A DNA stretch of 60,459 nt from an uncultured Bacteroidales bacterium (GTDB lineage Bacteria > Bacteroidota > Bacteroidia > Bacteroidales > UBA4417): positions 1-60,459 of the forward strand of contig CAIPFN010000243.1 in the NCBI GenBank assembly GCA_903864265.1. Reading direction: 5' to 3'. The notes under the pieces were generated by a model that did no database searches, was not told the origin of the DNA, and was given only the letters and a program-made list of their open reading frames with translations. This document shows, in pieces, positions 18,232 to 26,866 of the stretch. The stretch's first letter is position 1. Each line of letters begins with the position of its first letter. The translations under genes and the position numbers were made by a program.

Positions 18232-19248
18232 TTATAATTTCCCAAGCATAGCCTGTAGTTTTTTAAAGTCAAAGTTGTTTTTAAATTCTTTAAACGCTGA
18301 AAATATTGTAGTATCATCTTGTATAAACCATTCGATAGTAATAAATTGTACGGATGCTGCAGCGGCGTTTTTATTGATATAGGAGGGATTGAAAGTTACC
18401 CAGGGGTTTCCCATTGTTGCATCATCCACATACGTTTCTCTTCTAACGTATGGAATTTGCTCAGATCTATCCCAAATAGTGATGCAAGGTTCATTGTAAA
18501 ATTCTTTATTGCCCGATTTATAAGTGTTGATGAATTTTTCAATTCGCTCAGCAGATACATTATACTTATCGTTAGGTTTTTGTAAATTATATGCTGCAAT
18601 CCAGTTTTTATATAATTCTAAAAATTCACCAACAGTAATAGGTTTAAATAATGGAACATCAGGTTTTGTGATAATTACACATGATTTTTCAGGTGTTTTG
18701 TTCCATCCTGTATAATAAAGTGGGAAACCTTTAAAGCTTTCTTCCTGTTGTTTTTCGGAGATCACATAAATTAAATGACCATCTATAAAATCCTGACCAT
18801 TTTTTTCGGTAAAGCCGCTGGCTTTCTTTTTATCCCGGATTACATAAGGTTCAAAACCATTGATTAAAACAGAAAACCTCAGTTGTGGACCTCCTTTTTT
18901 GTTTAATTCACCATTGCTTTCGCGGTAAACAGCAGTTAGTGTAATCTCCAGTTTGCCTTTAACCAATCCCTCGTTACTTATATCATCCACCAGTGCCCTC
19001 CAAGAGCCACTGATACCTTTAGAGTTTTTAAATGCTTCATCAAACAAAGCACAAATTTCTTTCATTTTTTTGTACATGATTTCGGTATTGGCTTTGTTTT
19101 GTTTACCCCCGCTACCAATGTAAACATAGTAGTTGCTGTTGTCTTCAGCAGACGAAAAGGGTACTTGTGCGGCTTGCCCTGCTGTGTTTTGGGAAAACGA
19201 CTGCATTGCGCAGGAAATGAAGATTAACAGGATGGTCAGATTTTTCAT
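18232..19248 (-). CDS. Exported protein of unknown function, paralogue of the 17048-18202 product
   Basis: This 338-residue protein has a signal peptide (MKNLTILLIFISCAMQSFSQ, cut near residue 20). It shares the RG/SGSW, KP-x-[IV]-PLF-x-P and NFDF-x-KLQ-x-ML blocks with the next gene and is clearly its paralogue. The C-terminal block places a WVTFNPSYINKN turn before a QFITIEWF strand, which suggests a conserved binding or assembly element. No catalytic motif or membrane segment is visible apart from the signal peptide. It is 166 bases from the gene upstream of it. Confidence 0.75.
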   Translation of the reverse strand: MKNLTILLIFISCAMQSFSQNTAGQAAQVPFSSAEDNSNYYVYIGSGGKQNKANTEIMYKKMKEICALFDEAFKNSKGISGSWRALVDDISNEGLVKGKLEITLTAVYRESNGELNKKGGPQLRFSVLINGFEPYVIRDKKKASGFTEKNGQDFIDGHLIYVISEKQQEESFKGFPLYYTGWNKTPEKSCVIITKPDVPLFKPITVGEFLELYKNWIAAYNLQKPNDKYNVSAERIEKFINTYKSGNKEFYNEPCITIWDRSEQIPYVRRETYVDDATMGNPWVTFNPSYINKNAAAASVQFITIEWFIQDDTTIFSAFKEFKNNFDFKKLQAMLGKL

Positions 19249-19414
19249 AGCCTTTATTTATGACGATTATTTTATTCTACCTCACTTCAGAAGCTTTAAT
19301 TTCCGGTGTTTTGGTTTTTATTGCAGGCTGTATTGCATGTTTTTGAGAAGTTTTAAGTGTATTCGCTGCTTCCGGTTGACCTGATGACATTAAAGTCTCC
19401 TTTAACAGATATTT

Positions 19415-20803
19415 TTATTTGGGTTCACAAACAACAGATAAAGCAAAATTGCCGGATACTTTATGTTCAATTGAACTTATGCAAGGCTTTTCTGTCTTAT
19501 CATGGCTGTCTTCATATAAAGTACCATCGAAGTTACCGGCGACCAACCCTCCTGTTCTGAGCGTTAGGGATGTTATGTTTACCTTCAGGTTATTGCATAT
19601 CTCATTCGAAACCTGGCAGGAAGTGCCATTGGGTCTTCTTATGTATGAATTTAAGCCGGCTGACCATCCTTGTGATAGTAGACTAATTGCATCAGTGGAA
19701 CAATCAATACTATTCGGTCCTAGTTTAGGGTTTTTTATCCTGATAGTAAGTGAATTGGGAAAACCTGCTGATATTAAAAGAACAAGTCCTTTTTCTGCAA
19801 CCGAGCCATCATCGTAGTGTGCTTCTGCTAACGCTATATGAGCCGGATCTTTCCCTTTTGCTGCATCTATATATTTTTTGTCTAACAACTGATGACCGTA
19901 CCACTGCTTACCATCAATTGTGGCCTCAAACTTTCCCTCATTGAGAAGCATCACCTGCGACTTAAGCGTAAATTTCTCTTTTGTTTTTTTATATATTAAT
20001 TCGCAGGTTATTTCTACCAACCGGATATCGTTTAACGGAACCACTATCGGGGCTTTGTAAATACCAAAATGATTAGATCCCTCCAATTGCCCTAATTGAT
20101 TAGATATCGGTGCAGGGAGTCCGTTCATTTTCCATCCTGTTATTATAAAATCAGGAGTTACAGGACTATTATTCCCCATTTCTTTATCATCTTTCCTTAC
20201 CAGGATATTCAATTCTGCATCATGGTTTTTTCGCACTTCTTCTGATTCTCTCTCCCGTCGATGACGTTCAATGGTTGCGGGTGCAATTTCGTCGGGATTA
20301 ATTTTACTGTAATCCGGTTTAGCCGGGTTTAGCTTGTCAGCAGCTTTCATTTGTTGATCCAGGTAGTCCCCATGTTCTTGACTTGTAAGTAATTGATCAT
20401 CGATCTGAGTCTCCCTATAGCTTTCTTCTCTTTGTCTATATCCAATGAATGTTAGCGTACTAACTTCAAAAAATTCTGTTTCGCCCCGCTTTAATTCAAT
20501 AGAGGATGGAATCATTACCAATTTTTCGAAAGCATCTCTGGCTTGTTTCGATTTGCCTGTTACATTATCAATTTTAGAAATTGGTTTGTTTTTATCCCCC
20601 AAACTGGAACCCTTCATTGCATCATTTACCCTGGCTTTCGCTTCGGGAGGCAACTGATCGATCATTTTTTGGGCATCCTTCAATGCCTTGTCCATATCCT
20701 GTTGTGTGGGCGCCGGCTTGCTCTTTGTATTTACCTGAGCAACAGCAAAGAATGCTGAAAAAACCAGAGAAATGGTGCAATATATACAGGCTGCCTTTTT
20801 CAT
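19415..20803 (-). CDS. Exported protein of unknown function with C-terminal beta-sandwich-like region
   Basis: The 462-residue product has a signal peptide ending FFAVAQ. The mature N terminus (TQQDMDKALKDAQKMIDQL) is a charged helix that closely resembles the start of the 22827-23021 product (SQAEIDKMVKDAQSMLSKF), so the two genes share an N-terminal module. The middle is strongly charged (about 120-190). The C-terminal third contains ATIDGKQWYG, HYDDGS and VSGNFALSV, a pattern seen in small exported beta-sandwich domains of Bacteroidota (DUF6252-like; inference). The four Cys in the last 90 residues could form disulfides. Confidence 0.7.
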   Translation of the reverse strand: MKKAACIYCTISLVFSAFFAVAQVNTKSKPAPTQQDMDKALKDAQKMIDQLPPEAKARVNDAMKGSSLGDKNKPISKIDNVTGKSKQARDAFEKLVMIPSSIELKRGETEFFEVSTLTFIGYRQREESYRETQIDDQLLTSQEHGDYLDQQMKAADKLNPAKPDYSKINPDEIAPATIERHRRERESEEVRKNHDAELNILVRKDDKEMGNNSPVTPDFIITGWKMNGLPAPISNQLGQLEGSNHFGIYKAPIVVPLNDIRLVEITCELIYKKTKEKFTLKSQVMLLNEGKFEATIDGKQWYGHQLLDKKYIDAAKGKDPAHIALAEAHYDDGSVAEKGLVLLISAGFPNSLTIRIKNPKLGPNSIDCSTDAISLLSQGWSAGLNSYIRRPNGTSCQVSNEICNNLKVNITSLTLRTGGLVAGNFDGTLYEDSHDKTEKPCISSIEHKVSGNFALSVVCEPK

Positions 20804-20962
20804 AATGTCGATTTATTTTGATAAAACTAGTCCAAATCCTTCTCGCAGATATAATCCTGATGGCCCGACTGCCGCTCCAATCATAATCCTAACATGATTT
20901 ATTGTAAACAATGGTTTTAGCCCAGGCCGGCACACTACAAAAGCTGCCACAACTTGCTGATG

Positions 20963-22816
20963 TTAGTTTGCCAGAGGGTCATGTACCACTTTTATTTTAA
21001 TGATGCCTTTAGTTAATTCCATGTCTCCGTCTTTATGTTTGGTATCAATGGTTTGATCGATTAAGACGGAGGAATTATTAACCGCATTATAGAGAATAAC
21101 AGCCCTGAAGTTAAAACTTGCCGCTGCAGTTTTCTGCTCTGCATCCTGCTTTAGATGCACCATTAAATTTTTATTTTTTAAGTTTTCCAAGGGGGTACTG
21201 CTGACAGACATACTGGTTAACTGGGGAATCCTACCCATCATTTCGTTGGCAACAGCCATGATATCTTTATTTTTGCCGGGCTCTTCTGACTGTACAGTAA
21301 AAACAAGGTTCATAAAACCCAATAAGTCTGCTTTATAGGCTTCTGCTATATTCCCCGATAAATCTGCATCTGGAGGATAATGTGCCGGAGCCAGAGTAGC
21401 CGAATCCTGCTGGCTGCCCTCTGAAAAATCGATACGGAAAACAGGCAGGGGCAACAGCATATCTTTTGGCCCGCTGTATGGGTAGTCATTCCATTTATCT
21501 TTATCATCCTTAACCGATTTTATACCCGTTGTAACCTTCATGGGAATATAAAAATCGGCTGGTTTGGCATTTCCGTAATCGGGTTCAGACAGCATTAGTG
21601 TCCATTTGCAACCAATCCTCGACAGGGATACAAATACTTTATCAGAAGTTTCTGTTTTGCCCGAGGCTTTTGTTACCAATTTGTCATCATCAGTGACCTC
21701 AATGTTGAATTCAATACCGGCGGTCAGCGCAAAGCGATTCAATTTCATAATTCTTTCAAAAAGCTGGGCTAATCTTTCTGCTGTTTTATCATTACCCAAT
21801 AGCTGCATTTGCCTGCAACGACCCAAGGTAATAGACAGATTGAATATCACATCCCAATTCTTCTTCTCTATTTCTCCATTCATATAATTTTCAAATTCCT
21901 GACCATTTAGCAGGTCGGTAATCACAGTCATATCACCGGATTCTATACCCAACAGTTGTTTTTGTCTTTCGAATTTCAGACTGATAGTAAAAACACATTC
22001 CTGCATGAAAATATCTTTGCCGTATTGGGCGAGAAGTAATTTTATTTTTTCATCTGACCTTGAAATAGAAAGGTTGAAGCCCTCTTTTAAATCATTTTCG
22101 AGGGATGTAGCAGGGTCCGGCTCCGTTCCTGTTAAAGCAAAGTAGCGGTAAATTTCAAATACTTTTCTTATCAACTCACGCTCATAAGCCAAAAATCCGT
22201 CTTCCCATTTTTTCCTTTCCGCGTCGTAAAGCTTTTGTGCATTTTCATCACAGAGGGTTGCAAGACTAAAGTTTTTTTTGGGAGGTGGTTCAAAACTCAT
22301 GGGTGGTTTGTTCAGTAAAAGCTGTTTGAGCTGCCTGTGCATTTCACCAAGATTTCCTTTTGGGGGCAGTTTTGAGGCTTCACTGCCCTTGGGCTTTTCA
22401 GGTGCAGTTTGTGCTAATGGAAGTGCTGTTTGCGCAGAAGATGCCGGAAGTGCAGCCAGGTCAATGGTATTCTTAACAGCATCATTCAATCGGTCATCTA
22501 TAATATTAAACTCGTCAACGGTCATTTGAATCAAAGGGTAATTCATAAAACTGTTTTTCTTTGCCGCTTCCTCATTCACATAATCGTCAGTCATCTGTGC
22601 CGATTTGGATAAATTACCTACCAAAATGCGAAACGGATCCCGGCTCTTCAATGGCTGAGCAATAACCTCATCCCTTTTCCTGCTGTATAGCACTACCATG
22701 CTTTTAGTGGTAACCAGCATGCTGTCATTTATTTTTGTTCCATTGTACCAAAGCAAATGGTCTTTTGCCTGTGCCTCTGTTGGCACCTTTAAGGGTTGAG
22801 TTAAATGAATGGGCAC
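20963..22816 (-). CDS. Body of a frameshifted exported protein of unknown function
   Basis: This 617-residue frame has no signal peptide of its own. Its upstream neighbour (22827-23021) supplies one. Reading the A9 run at 22845-22853 as A8 joins the two into one 685-codon gene (20963-23021). The body is hydrophilic, with a Pro/Lys-rich linker near 135-185, a helical region (about 190-400) and beta-rich C-terminal parts such as ASFNFRAVILYN and GIIKIKVVHDP. No known domain is recognised. Annotated alone, the ATG at 22816 is only the first Met after the frameshift. Confidence 0.7.
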   Translation of the reverse strand: MPIHLTQPLKVPTEAQAKDHLLWYNGTKINDSMLVTTKSMVVLYSRKRDEVIAQPLKSRDPFRILVGNLSKSAQMTDDYVNEEAAKKNSFMNYPLIQMTVDEFNIIDDRLNDAVKNTIDLAALPASSAQTALPLAQTAPEKPKGSEASKLPPKGNLGEMHRQLKQLLLNKPPMSFEPPPKKNFSLATLCDENAQKLYDAERKKWEDGFLAYERELIRKVFEIYRYFALTGTEPDPATSLENDLKEGFNLSISRSDEKIKLLLAQYGKDIFMQECVFTISLKFERQKQLLGIESGDMTVITDLLNGQEFENYMNGEIEKKNWDVIFNLSITLGRCRQMQLLGNDKTAERLAQLFERIMKLNRFALTAGIEFNIEVTDDDKLVTKASGKTETSDKVFVSLSRIGCKWTLMLSEPDYGNAKPADFYIPMKVTTGIKSVKDDKDKWNDYPYSGPKDMLLPLPVFRIDFSEGSQQDSATLAPAHYPPDADLSGNIAEAYKADLLGFMNLVFTVQSEEPGKNKDIMAVANEMMGRIPQLTSMSVSSTPLENLKNKNLMVHLKQDAEQKTAAASFNFRAVILYNAVNNSSVLIDQTIDTKHKDGDMELTKGIIKIKVVHDPLAN

Positions 22817-22826
22817 TATGGAGGAT

Positions 22827-23021
22827 CTAGGTTTTATGACTCCGTTTTTTTTTAGGCAATGTTTTTAAAGAGGAAGAATCTTTTCCCTGTTGCTGAAATT
22901 TTGAGAGCATTGACTGGGCATCTTTAACCATTTTATCTATCTCCGCCTGGGAAGGTTCCTGGCAAAACCCATTCAGAAAAAACAGAACAAAAGAGAGGGT
23001 GGTGAGGATGATTTTTTTCAT
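22827..23021 (-). CDS. Signal-peptide N-terminal fragment of the frameshifted gene
   Basis: This short frame encodes 64 residues: a signal peptide ending LNGFC/Q, then the charged helix SQAEIDKMVKDAQSMLSKF. It stops shortly after an A9 run (PKKKRSHKT, then stop). Removing one A lets the frame run on through NGVIKPRSSIVP into the 617-residue body with no stop. The helix resembles the N terminus of the 462-residue protein encoded downstream. It is therefore most likely the 5' part of one gene, not a separate small protein. It lies 24 bases after the 23046-24335 gene. Confidence 0.65.
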   Translation of the reverse strand: MKKIILTTLSFVLFFLNGFCQEPSQAEIDKMVKDAQSMLSKFQQQGKDSSSLKTLPKKKRSHKT

Positions 23022-23045
23022 GACATTTTGGTGCTAATTGAAAAA

Positions 23046-24335
23046 TTATTTCAATTCCTTCTGGCAGACATACAATTGATGTCCATCCGCATTTTTCATC
23101 ATTTCAAACCATACGATATAGTCTTTGCCATTAAAATTCAGTATTTGTGCATCTCCCATATTGTCAATCGTTTCTTTGCTGCCGTCAGGGTAATACAAAG
23201 TGTGTTGCTGGTAAACAATGGATTTTGCCGGGTTGCTTGCCACCAATAAATTGGTTTTGGTTATGTTTATCGGGAAATCAAGTTTAGTGGTATAATCAAT
23301 GTATGCTTCCATAGTGTTATAATTTTCGGTATCGGTTTCGTTGTGCACTTTGTTCTTTTGTTTGACGATACTCACCACACGACCATTGTCGGTGCCATAC
23401 ACTTCAGAATAGAATTTTCCGCCTGAATACATATTGTCATTTTTTATATCAGGGATATTAATTACAGGCAACGTTTTGCCATTCGAAAAGGTATGGGCGT
23501 TTTTACCTTGTGCGAAAGCCAAAGTGCCGCATGGATAAGTAGTTGAAAGACTTCCCATTAAGTAGTCCTTTACGCGCAGCACATTCTTTTCGGTCAGTAT
23601 CAGGCCGTTAAAGCCGGCTTTTTTCTCTCCAATAAAACTTTCGCTGCCAAATCCGAAAAAATTTTCTGTAGGTTTGCCATCTTCCATGGATTTTAAAACC
23701 AGCATCTTTTCCCCGGAACCCTTATACGGCCCATAGCTTTTCCCTTTGTATCTGAATGCAAATGATACGTCCGGTATGTTTACCGAAGTTCCTGGACCCG
23801 TTGAATGAGCTACCATAACTTCTGATTCGGTGAAAAATTCAGATTTATTTTTTTCATAACTAATAAACTGCGGTCGCAATGGAATTCGTAAAGAATCATT
23901 TTCCAATCTTTTACCATCAAAATAAATGACATAATTGGTTATTTCGCCTACGTCATAATAACTGATAATCCGCACCCGGACATAATTGAGAATTTTGGGA
24001 TCAGCATCATCTTTTTTGGGCTGCCCCGGCGCTTGTATATAACCACCCCAAAACCTGTCGCCTTTCTTTTGCTGCAATATCATTATACCATTAACCGGAG
24101 CCTGATCAATAAAAACAGGCTTCTCGTTATTTTCCGTGGCGTCGCTATATTCGCTGCCTGCGGCTTCTTCATTTTTTTCTGTTTGGGTTGTGGGCTTTTC
24201 AATGGCCATAGCTTTGTCAACCGTTTTGTTTACTTTGTCTTTTAACTTATTCAGGATTTGTGCCTGAGAGGGTATTATTGAGATCAATAATACAGACACA
24301 AGAATTAGATTTTTATAAACAAATACTTTTTTCAT
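23046..24335 (-). CDS. Exported protein of unknown function
   Basis: The 429-residue product has a signal peptide ending PSQAQ (about residue 26). The amphipathic start ILNKLKDKVNKTVDKAM is seen in several Bacteroidota exported proteins. The mature part is beta-rich, with repeated short strand motifs (RYKGKSYGPYKG, FNGLILTEKNVLRVKDY, FNGKDYIVWFEMM) and no visible active site. Its position 24 bases before the frameshifted gene suggests co-transcription and a shared role within the island. Confidence 0.75.
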   Translation of the reverse strand: MKKVFVYKNLILVSVLLISIIPSQAQILNKLKDKVNKTVDKAMAIEKPTTQTEKNEEAAGSEYSDATENNEKPVFIDQAPVNGIMILQQKKGDRFWGGYIQAPGQPKKDDADPKILNYVRVRIISYYDVGEITNYVIYFDGKRLENDSLRIPLRPQFISYEKNKSEFFTESEVMVAHSTGPGTSVNIPDVSFAFRYKGKSYGPYKGSGEKMLVLKSMEDGKPTENFFGFGSESFIGEKKAGFNGLILTEKNVLRVKDYLMGSLSTTYPCGTLAFAQGKNAHTFSNGKTLPVINIPDIKNDNMYSGGKFYSEVYGTDNGRVVSIVKQKNKVHNETDTENYNTMEAYIDYTTKLDFPINITKTNLLVASNPAKSIVYQQHTLYYPDGSKETIDNMGDAQILNFNGKDYIVWFEMMKNADGHQLYVCQKELK

Positions 24336-24421
24336 GGTCTATTTTTTTGAGATTTTAGATTTTCAGCATGCTTGACATCAACAGCGTTCTTTCCGGAAAG
24401 TGAATCATGGTCAATGGGAAC

Positions 24422-24865
24422 TCACTTTTTGATCCGTACATATTTTTCAACAGTAGCCTCTTTTTTATCCATGACACCCTTATCGTCAACCGGATACGTT
24501 TGGGTGAGGGTATCATTCTTTATTTCCAGGGTCATTTTGATTGTTTTGCCTTCCCAGGGCTTGTAAAAAAGAATACTTACATTTTCCTCGTATAGGTTTC
24601 CTTCCAGTTTGAATGTTCCGGTACCATAGGCATCCGTAACAGTTGTATCTGCTTTTATACGGGCAACAAACATCCAATGATTGCCCGACCAGATTTTTGT
24701 CAGATCCATATCCATTTTACCCGGGAAATCTACCACCGACGAATCGCCTTTAAATGTTTGGGAATGAGCGAGTTTCCAGGCGCCTTCGATATTGAGGCTA
24801 TTCTTCTGGCTACAAGCGCTGATGATGAATGTTGCTATTAAAATGCAAAAGAGATTTGTTCTCAT
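24422..24865 (-). CDS. Small lipoprotein, lipocalin-like
   Basis: This 147-residue protein has a lipobox (IISAC, Cys18). The mature part opens with IEGAWKLAH and continues with alternating strands (GTGTFKLEGNLYEENVSIL, KMTLEIKNDTLTQTYP, VEKYVRIKK). This is the usual look of small Bacteroidota lipocalin-like or DUF4488-type proteins, where GxW marks the first strand. The ligand is unknown. It belongs to the minus-strand secreted-protein island. Confidence 0.75.
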   Translation of the reverse strand: MRTNLFCILIATFIISACSQKNSLNIEGAWKLAHSQTFKGDSSVVDFPGKMDMDLTKIWSGNHWMFVARIKADTTVTDAYGTGTFKLEGNLYEENVSILFYKPWEGKTIKMTLEIKNDTLTQTYPVDDKGVMDKKEATVEKYVRIKK

Positions 24866-24935
24866 AATTTCAGGTTTTTCAGGTTAATTTTAGTTGATCT
24901 GGTACCAGTAAAAAAAATCCTTGCTCTTTTCTTTA

Positions 24936-25319
24936 TTATGCCGGTGCCTGCGTCATGCCCAGTTGGTCTATAAGTGCCATCGAATCGGCCATTAACCAGT
25001 GATGTACGATTTTACCGTTATCAATCTGGTAGCTGATTACCAATGGAAATTCAACCATACGATGGGTGGGCGGGATGCCGTTAAATTCACCTTCATGGCG
25101 ACCTTTCAATCGCCCACGAACCATTACCCGGTTGCCTTCCGCCATCATCTCATCGGTAAAAATTTCGTAGTTTGGAAACACCGATTCGAAAAAAAGTATA
25201 TGCCCGATAAGTTCCCTGTCTGTAATATATTCCTCCAGAAGTTCTCTTGTTACTGCAGACCCGGCCATGGCATTAAAATACCGGATGATAAATTCCTTGT
25301 TTTCCTTTTCCTTTTCCAT
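24936..25319 (-). CDS. SnoaL-like / ester cyclase family protein
   Basis: The 127-residue cytoplasmic protein has the NTF2-like cone fold of the SnoaL ester-cyclase group. Typical features are the N-terminal helix KEFIIRYFNAMAG, the strand MVRGRLKGRHEGEFNGIPPT and the closing IDNGKIVHHWLMADSMAL. The His pair and Asp in VHHWLMAD line the pocket in family members. It has no signal peptide, unlike the rest of the island. It is a recent-looking paralogue of the gene at 25551-25934. Whether it is an enzyme or only binds a small molecule cannot be told. Confidence 0.85.
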   Translation of the reverse strand: MEKEKENKEFIIRYFNAMAGSAVTRELLEEYITDRELIGHILFFESVFPNYEIFTDEMMAEGNRVMVRGRLKGRHEGEFNGIPPTHRMVEFPLVISYQIDNGKIVHHWLMADSMALIDQLGMTQAPA

Positions 25320-25550
25320 ACTGATTATAAATTTATTACTGTTGCCTCAAAAGGTAGTTACCCGTTTGCAGCAAACAAATATTCAATTGTTGCAGATGCA
25401 TTGAAACGACCGGAAAATGAGAAGGTAATACTATTTCGTTTTTAAAAGTGTTTTGCGAAATAGCTGATTGACTAAAAAAAAGTAATAAAAGCTATAGGAC
25501 GCCCTGGTTTATTTATATGGCCGACGGTCCTGGCCTTATCGGGCAGGTCT

Positions 25551-25934
25551 CTATGCCGGCATTTTCAGTACGCCCAGTTGTTCCATGAGCGCCATGGAAT
25601 CCGCAATAAGCCAGTGATGGACTATTTTCCCGTTTTCAATGTCGTAACTGATCACAAAAGGAAATTCAACTTTGCAGTGGGTAGGCGGGATGCCGTTAAA
25701 TTCTCCCTCGTGGCAGCCTTTCATTCTAGCCCTGACTACAACCCGATTACCTTCGGCAGTGATTTCGTCGGCAAACATTTCGTATTTCGGGAAGGCCGCA
25801 TCAAAAAAAGATATGTGACCCAGGAGTTCTTCATCGGTCATGTATTGCTCCATCAATTCCCTGGTTTTGAAAACCCCGCTTAATGCATTGATATAGCGGA
25901 TGATAAACTCTTTGTTTTGCCTTTGCTGTTCCAT
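25551..25934 (-). CDS. SnoaL-like / ester cyclase family protein (paralogue)
   Basis: The 127-residue product aligns end to end with the 24936-25319 product, sharing NKEFIIRY, the HEGEFNGIPPTH block and NGKIVHHWL-x-ADSMAL. I place the start at 25934 (MEQQRQN), which matches the paralogue's MEKEKEN. The in-frame ATG at 25952 overlaps the promoter box at 25950-25957 and is unlikely. The 231 bases between the two copies carry no gene. The duplication gives two close versions of one protein next to an AraC-type regulator. Confidence 0.85.
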   Translation of the reverse strand: MEQQRQNKEFIIRYINALSGVFKTRELMEQYMTDEELLGHISFFDAAFPKYEMFADEITAEGNRVVVRARMKGCHEGEFNGIPPTHCKVEFPFVISYDIENGKIVHHWLIADSMALMEQLGVLKMPA

Positions 25935-25949
25935 GGTTATATTTTTTAA

Positions 25950-25957
25950 CAAAGTTA
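25950..25957 (-). promoter_or_regulatory. Putative -7 box before the second SnoaL-like gene
   Basis: On the minus strand TAACTTTG fits TAnnTTTG. It ends 16 bases before the ATG at 25934 and overlaps the alternative ATG at 25952, which favours the inner start. No clear -33 box is seen. Confidence 0.4.
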
Positions 25958-25999
25958 CATGCAGAAAACTGGATGTGTTATTCCATTTGTTGCGATCTT

Positions 26000-26866
26000 T
26001 TATTCATTTGTTGCAGTTGTGTTGCTGCGGCGAAAAACAGAAGGCAGTATGCCATATTGCTTCTGAAAAATATTAGTAAAATGACTCAGGGTCTGAAACC
26101 CTGTTTTATAGGCTACTTCACTAACCGTGAGGTCCGTTGTTTCCAACAGTTGTTTTGCTTTTTGCAACCGCATGATTTTGATATAGTTGGCAGGTGCCTG
26201 ATGGATGAGTGATTTCAAACGGCGGAACAACTGTGTGCGGCTCAGCGACATGGCTTTGCATAAAGCTTCGGTGTCGAAATTTTCATCTTCCAGGTTAACT
26301 TTAATAAGGGTATTTATTTTTTGAATAAAAGCCGCTTCCTGGGGACGGCTCTGTTCAAGAGTGGCTATGAGCTTTTCGGTTTGCGTAAAATGCGAGCGCA
26401 AACGTTTTTGAATTTCTTTATAAAACTGGGGAAGATTATTTGCCGATATGTGGGTTGGGAGCACCTGATCAGGAGTTAAGCCCTGTTGGTGTAAAGGTAA
26501 AATCAGGATATACAGCGTTCCGTTGAGCAAAGCGTGGCCTGTAAAGGAGTAGGCCGTTTGTGTGGTAATTTCATTGACCCGGATCAGGTTGATACTGCTG
26601 TTTTCTATTTCAAGCTGAAGGTTTTGATTATCAGGGCTGTAAAATAAGCGCACCTCTATTTTGCTGTTCGGGGGCAGCAGACTGATAATGTTGCAAATGA
26701 GTTGAACCAGGGATTGGGAAAGTAAAAAAGGCTGGTAGTGTACGAGTTGTTTCTTTAAGGCTGATGAAAATGAAAGCTGCACTTTGTTGGCTTGTGCATA
26801 AGGCAGTAAGCCTTGCGTGAGACCCTTAAAAAATGATATAATATCGGCTTCGGCTGAATAAATCAT
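26000..26866 (-). CDS. AraC-family regulator with kinase-ATPase-like N-terminal half
   Basis: The C-terminal 100 residues form a double helix-turn-helix of the AraC type: LCKAMSLSRTQLFRRLK in the first helix pair and VSEVAYKTGFQTLSHFTNIFQKQYG in the second. This matches the output domain of Bacteroidota hybrid sensors. The N-terminal half (LSFSSALKKQ, then SLVQLICNIISLLPPNSKIEVRLF and LQLEIENSSI) follows the order of a histidine-kinase HATPase domain, with the N-box Asn kept in LICNIIS but G-boxes lost. It looks like a hybrid sensor stripped of its sensor and receiver parts (inference). I use the ATG at 26866, preceded by AGGGG; a GTG at 26956 would add 30 residues. Confidence 0.85.
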   Translation of the reverse strand: MIYSAEADIISFFKGLTQGLLPYAQANKVQLSFSSALKKQLVHYQPFLLSQSLVQLICNIISLLPPNSKIEVRLFYSPDNQNLQLEIENSSINLIRVNEITTQTAYSFTGHALLNGTLYILILPLHQQGLTPDQVLPTHISANNLPQFYKEIQKRLRSHFTQTEKLIATLEQSRPQEAAFIQKINTLIKVNLEDENFDTEALCKAMSLSRTQLFRRLKSLIHQAPANYIKIMRLQKAKQLLETTDLTVSEVAYKTGFQTLSHFTNIFQKQYGILPSVFRRSNTTATNE

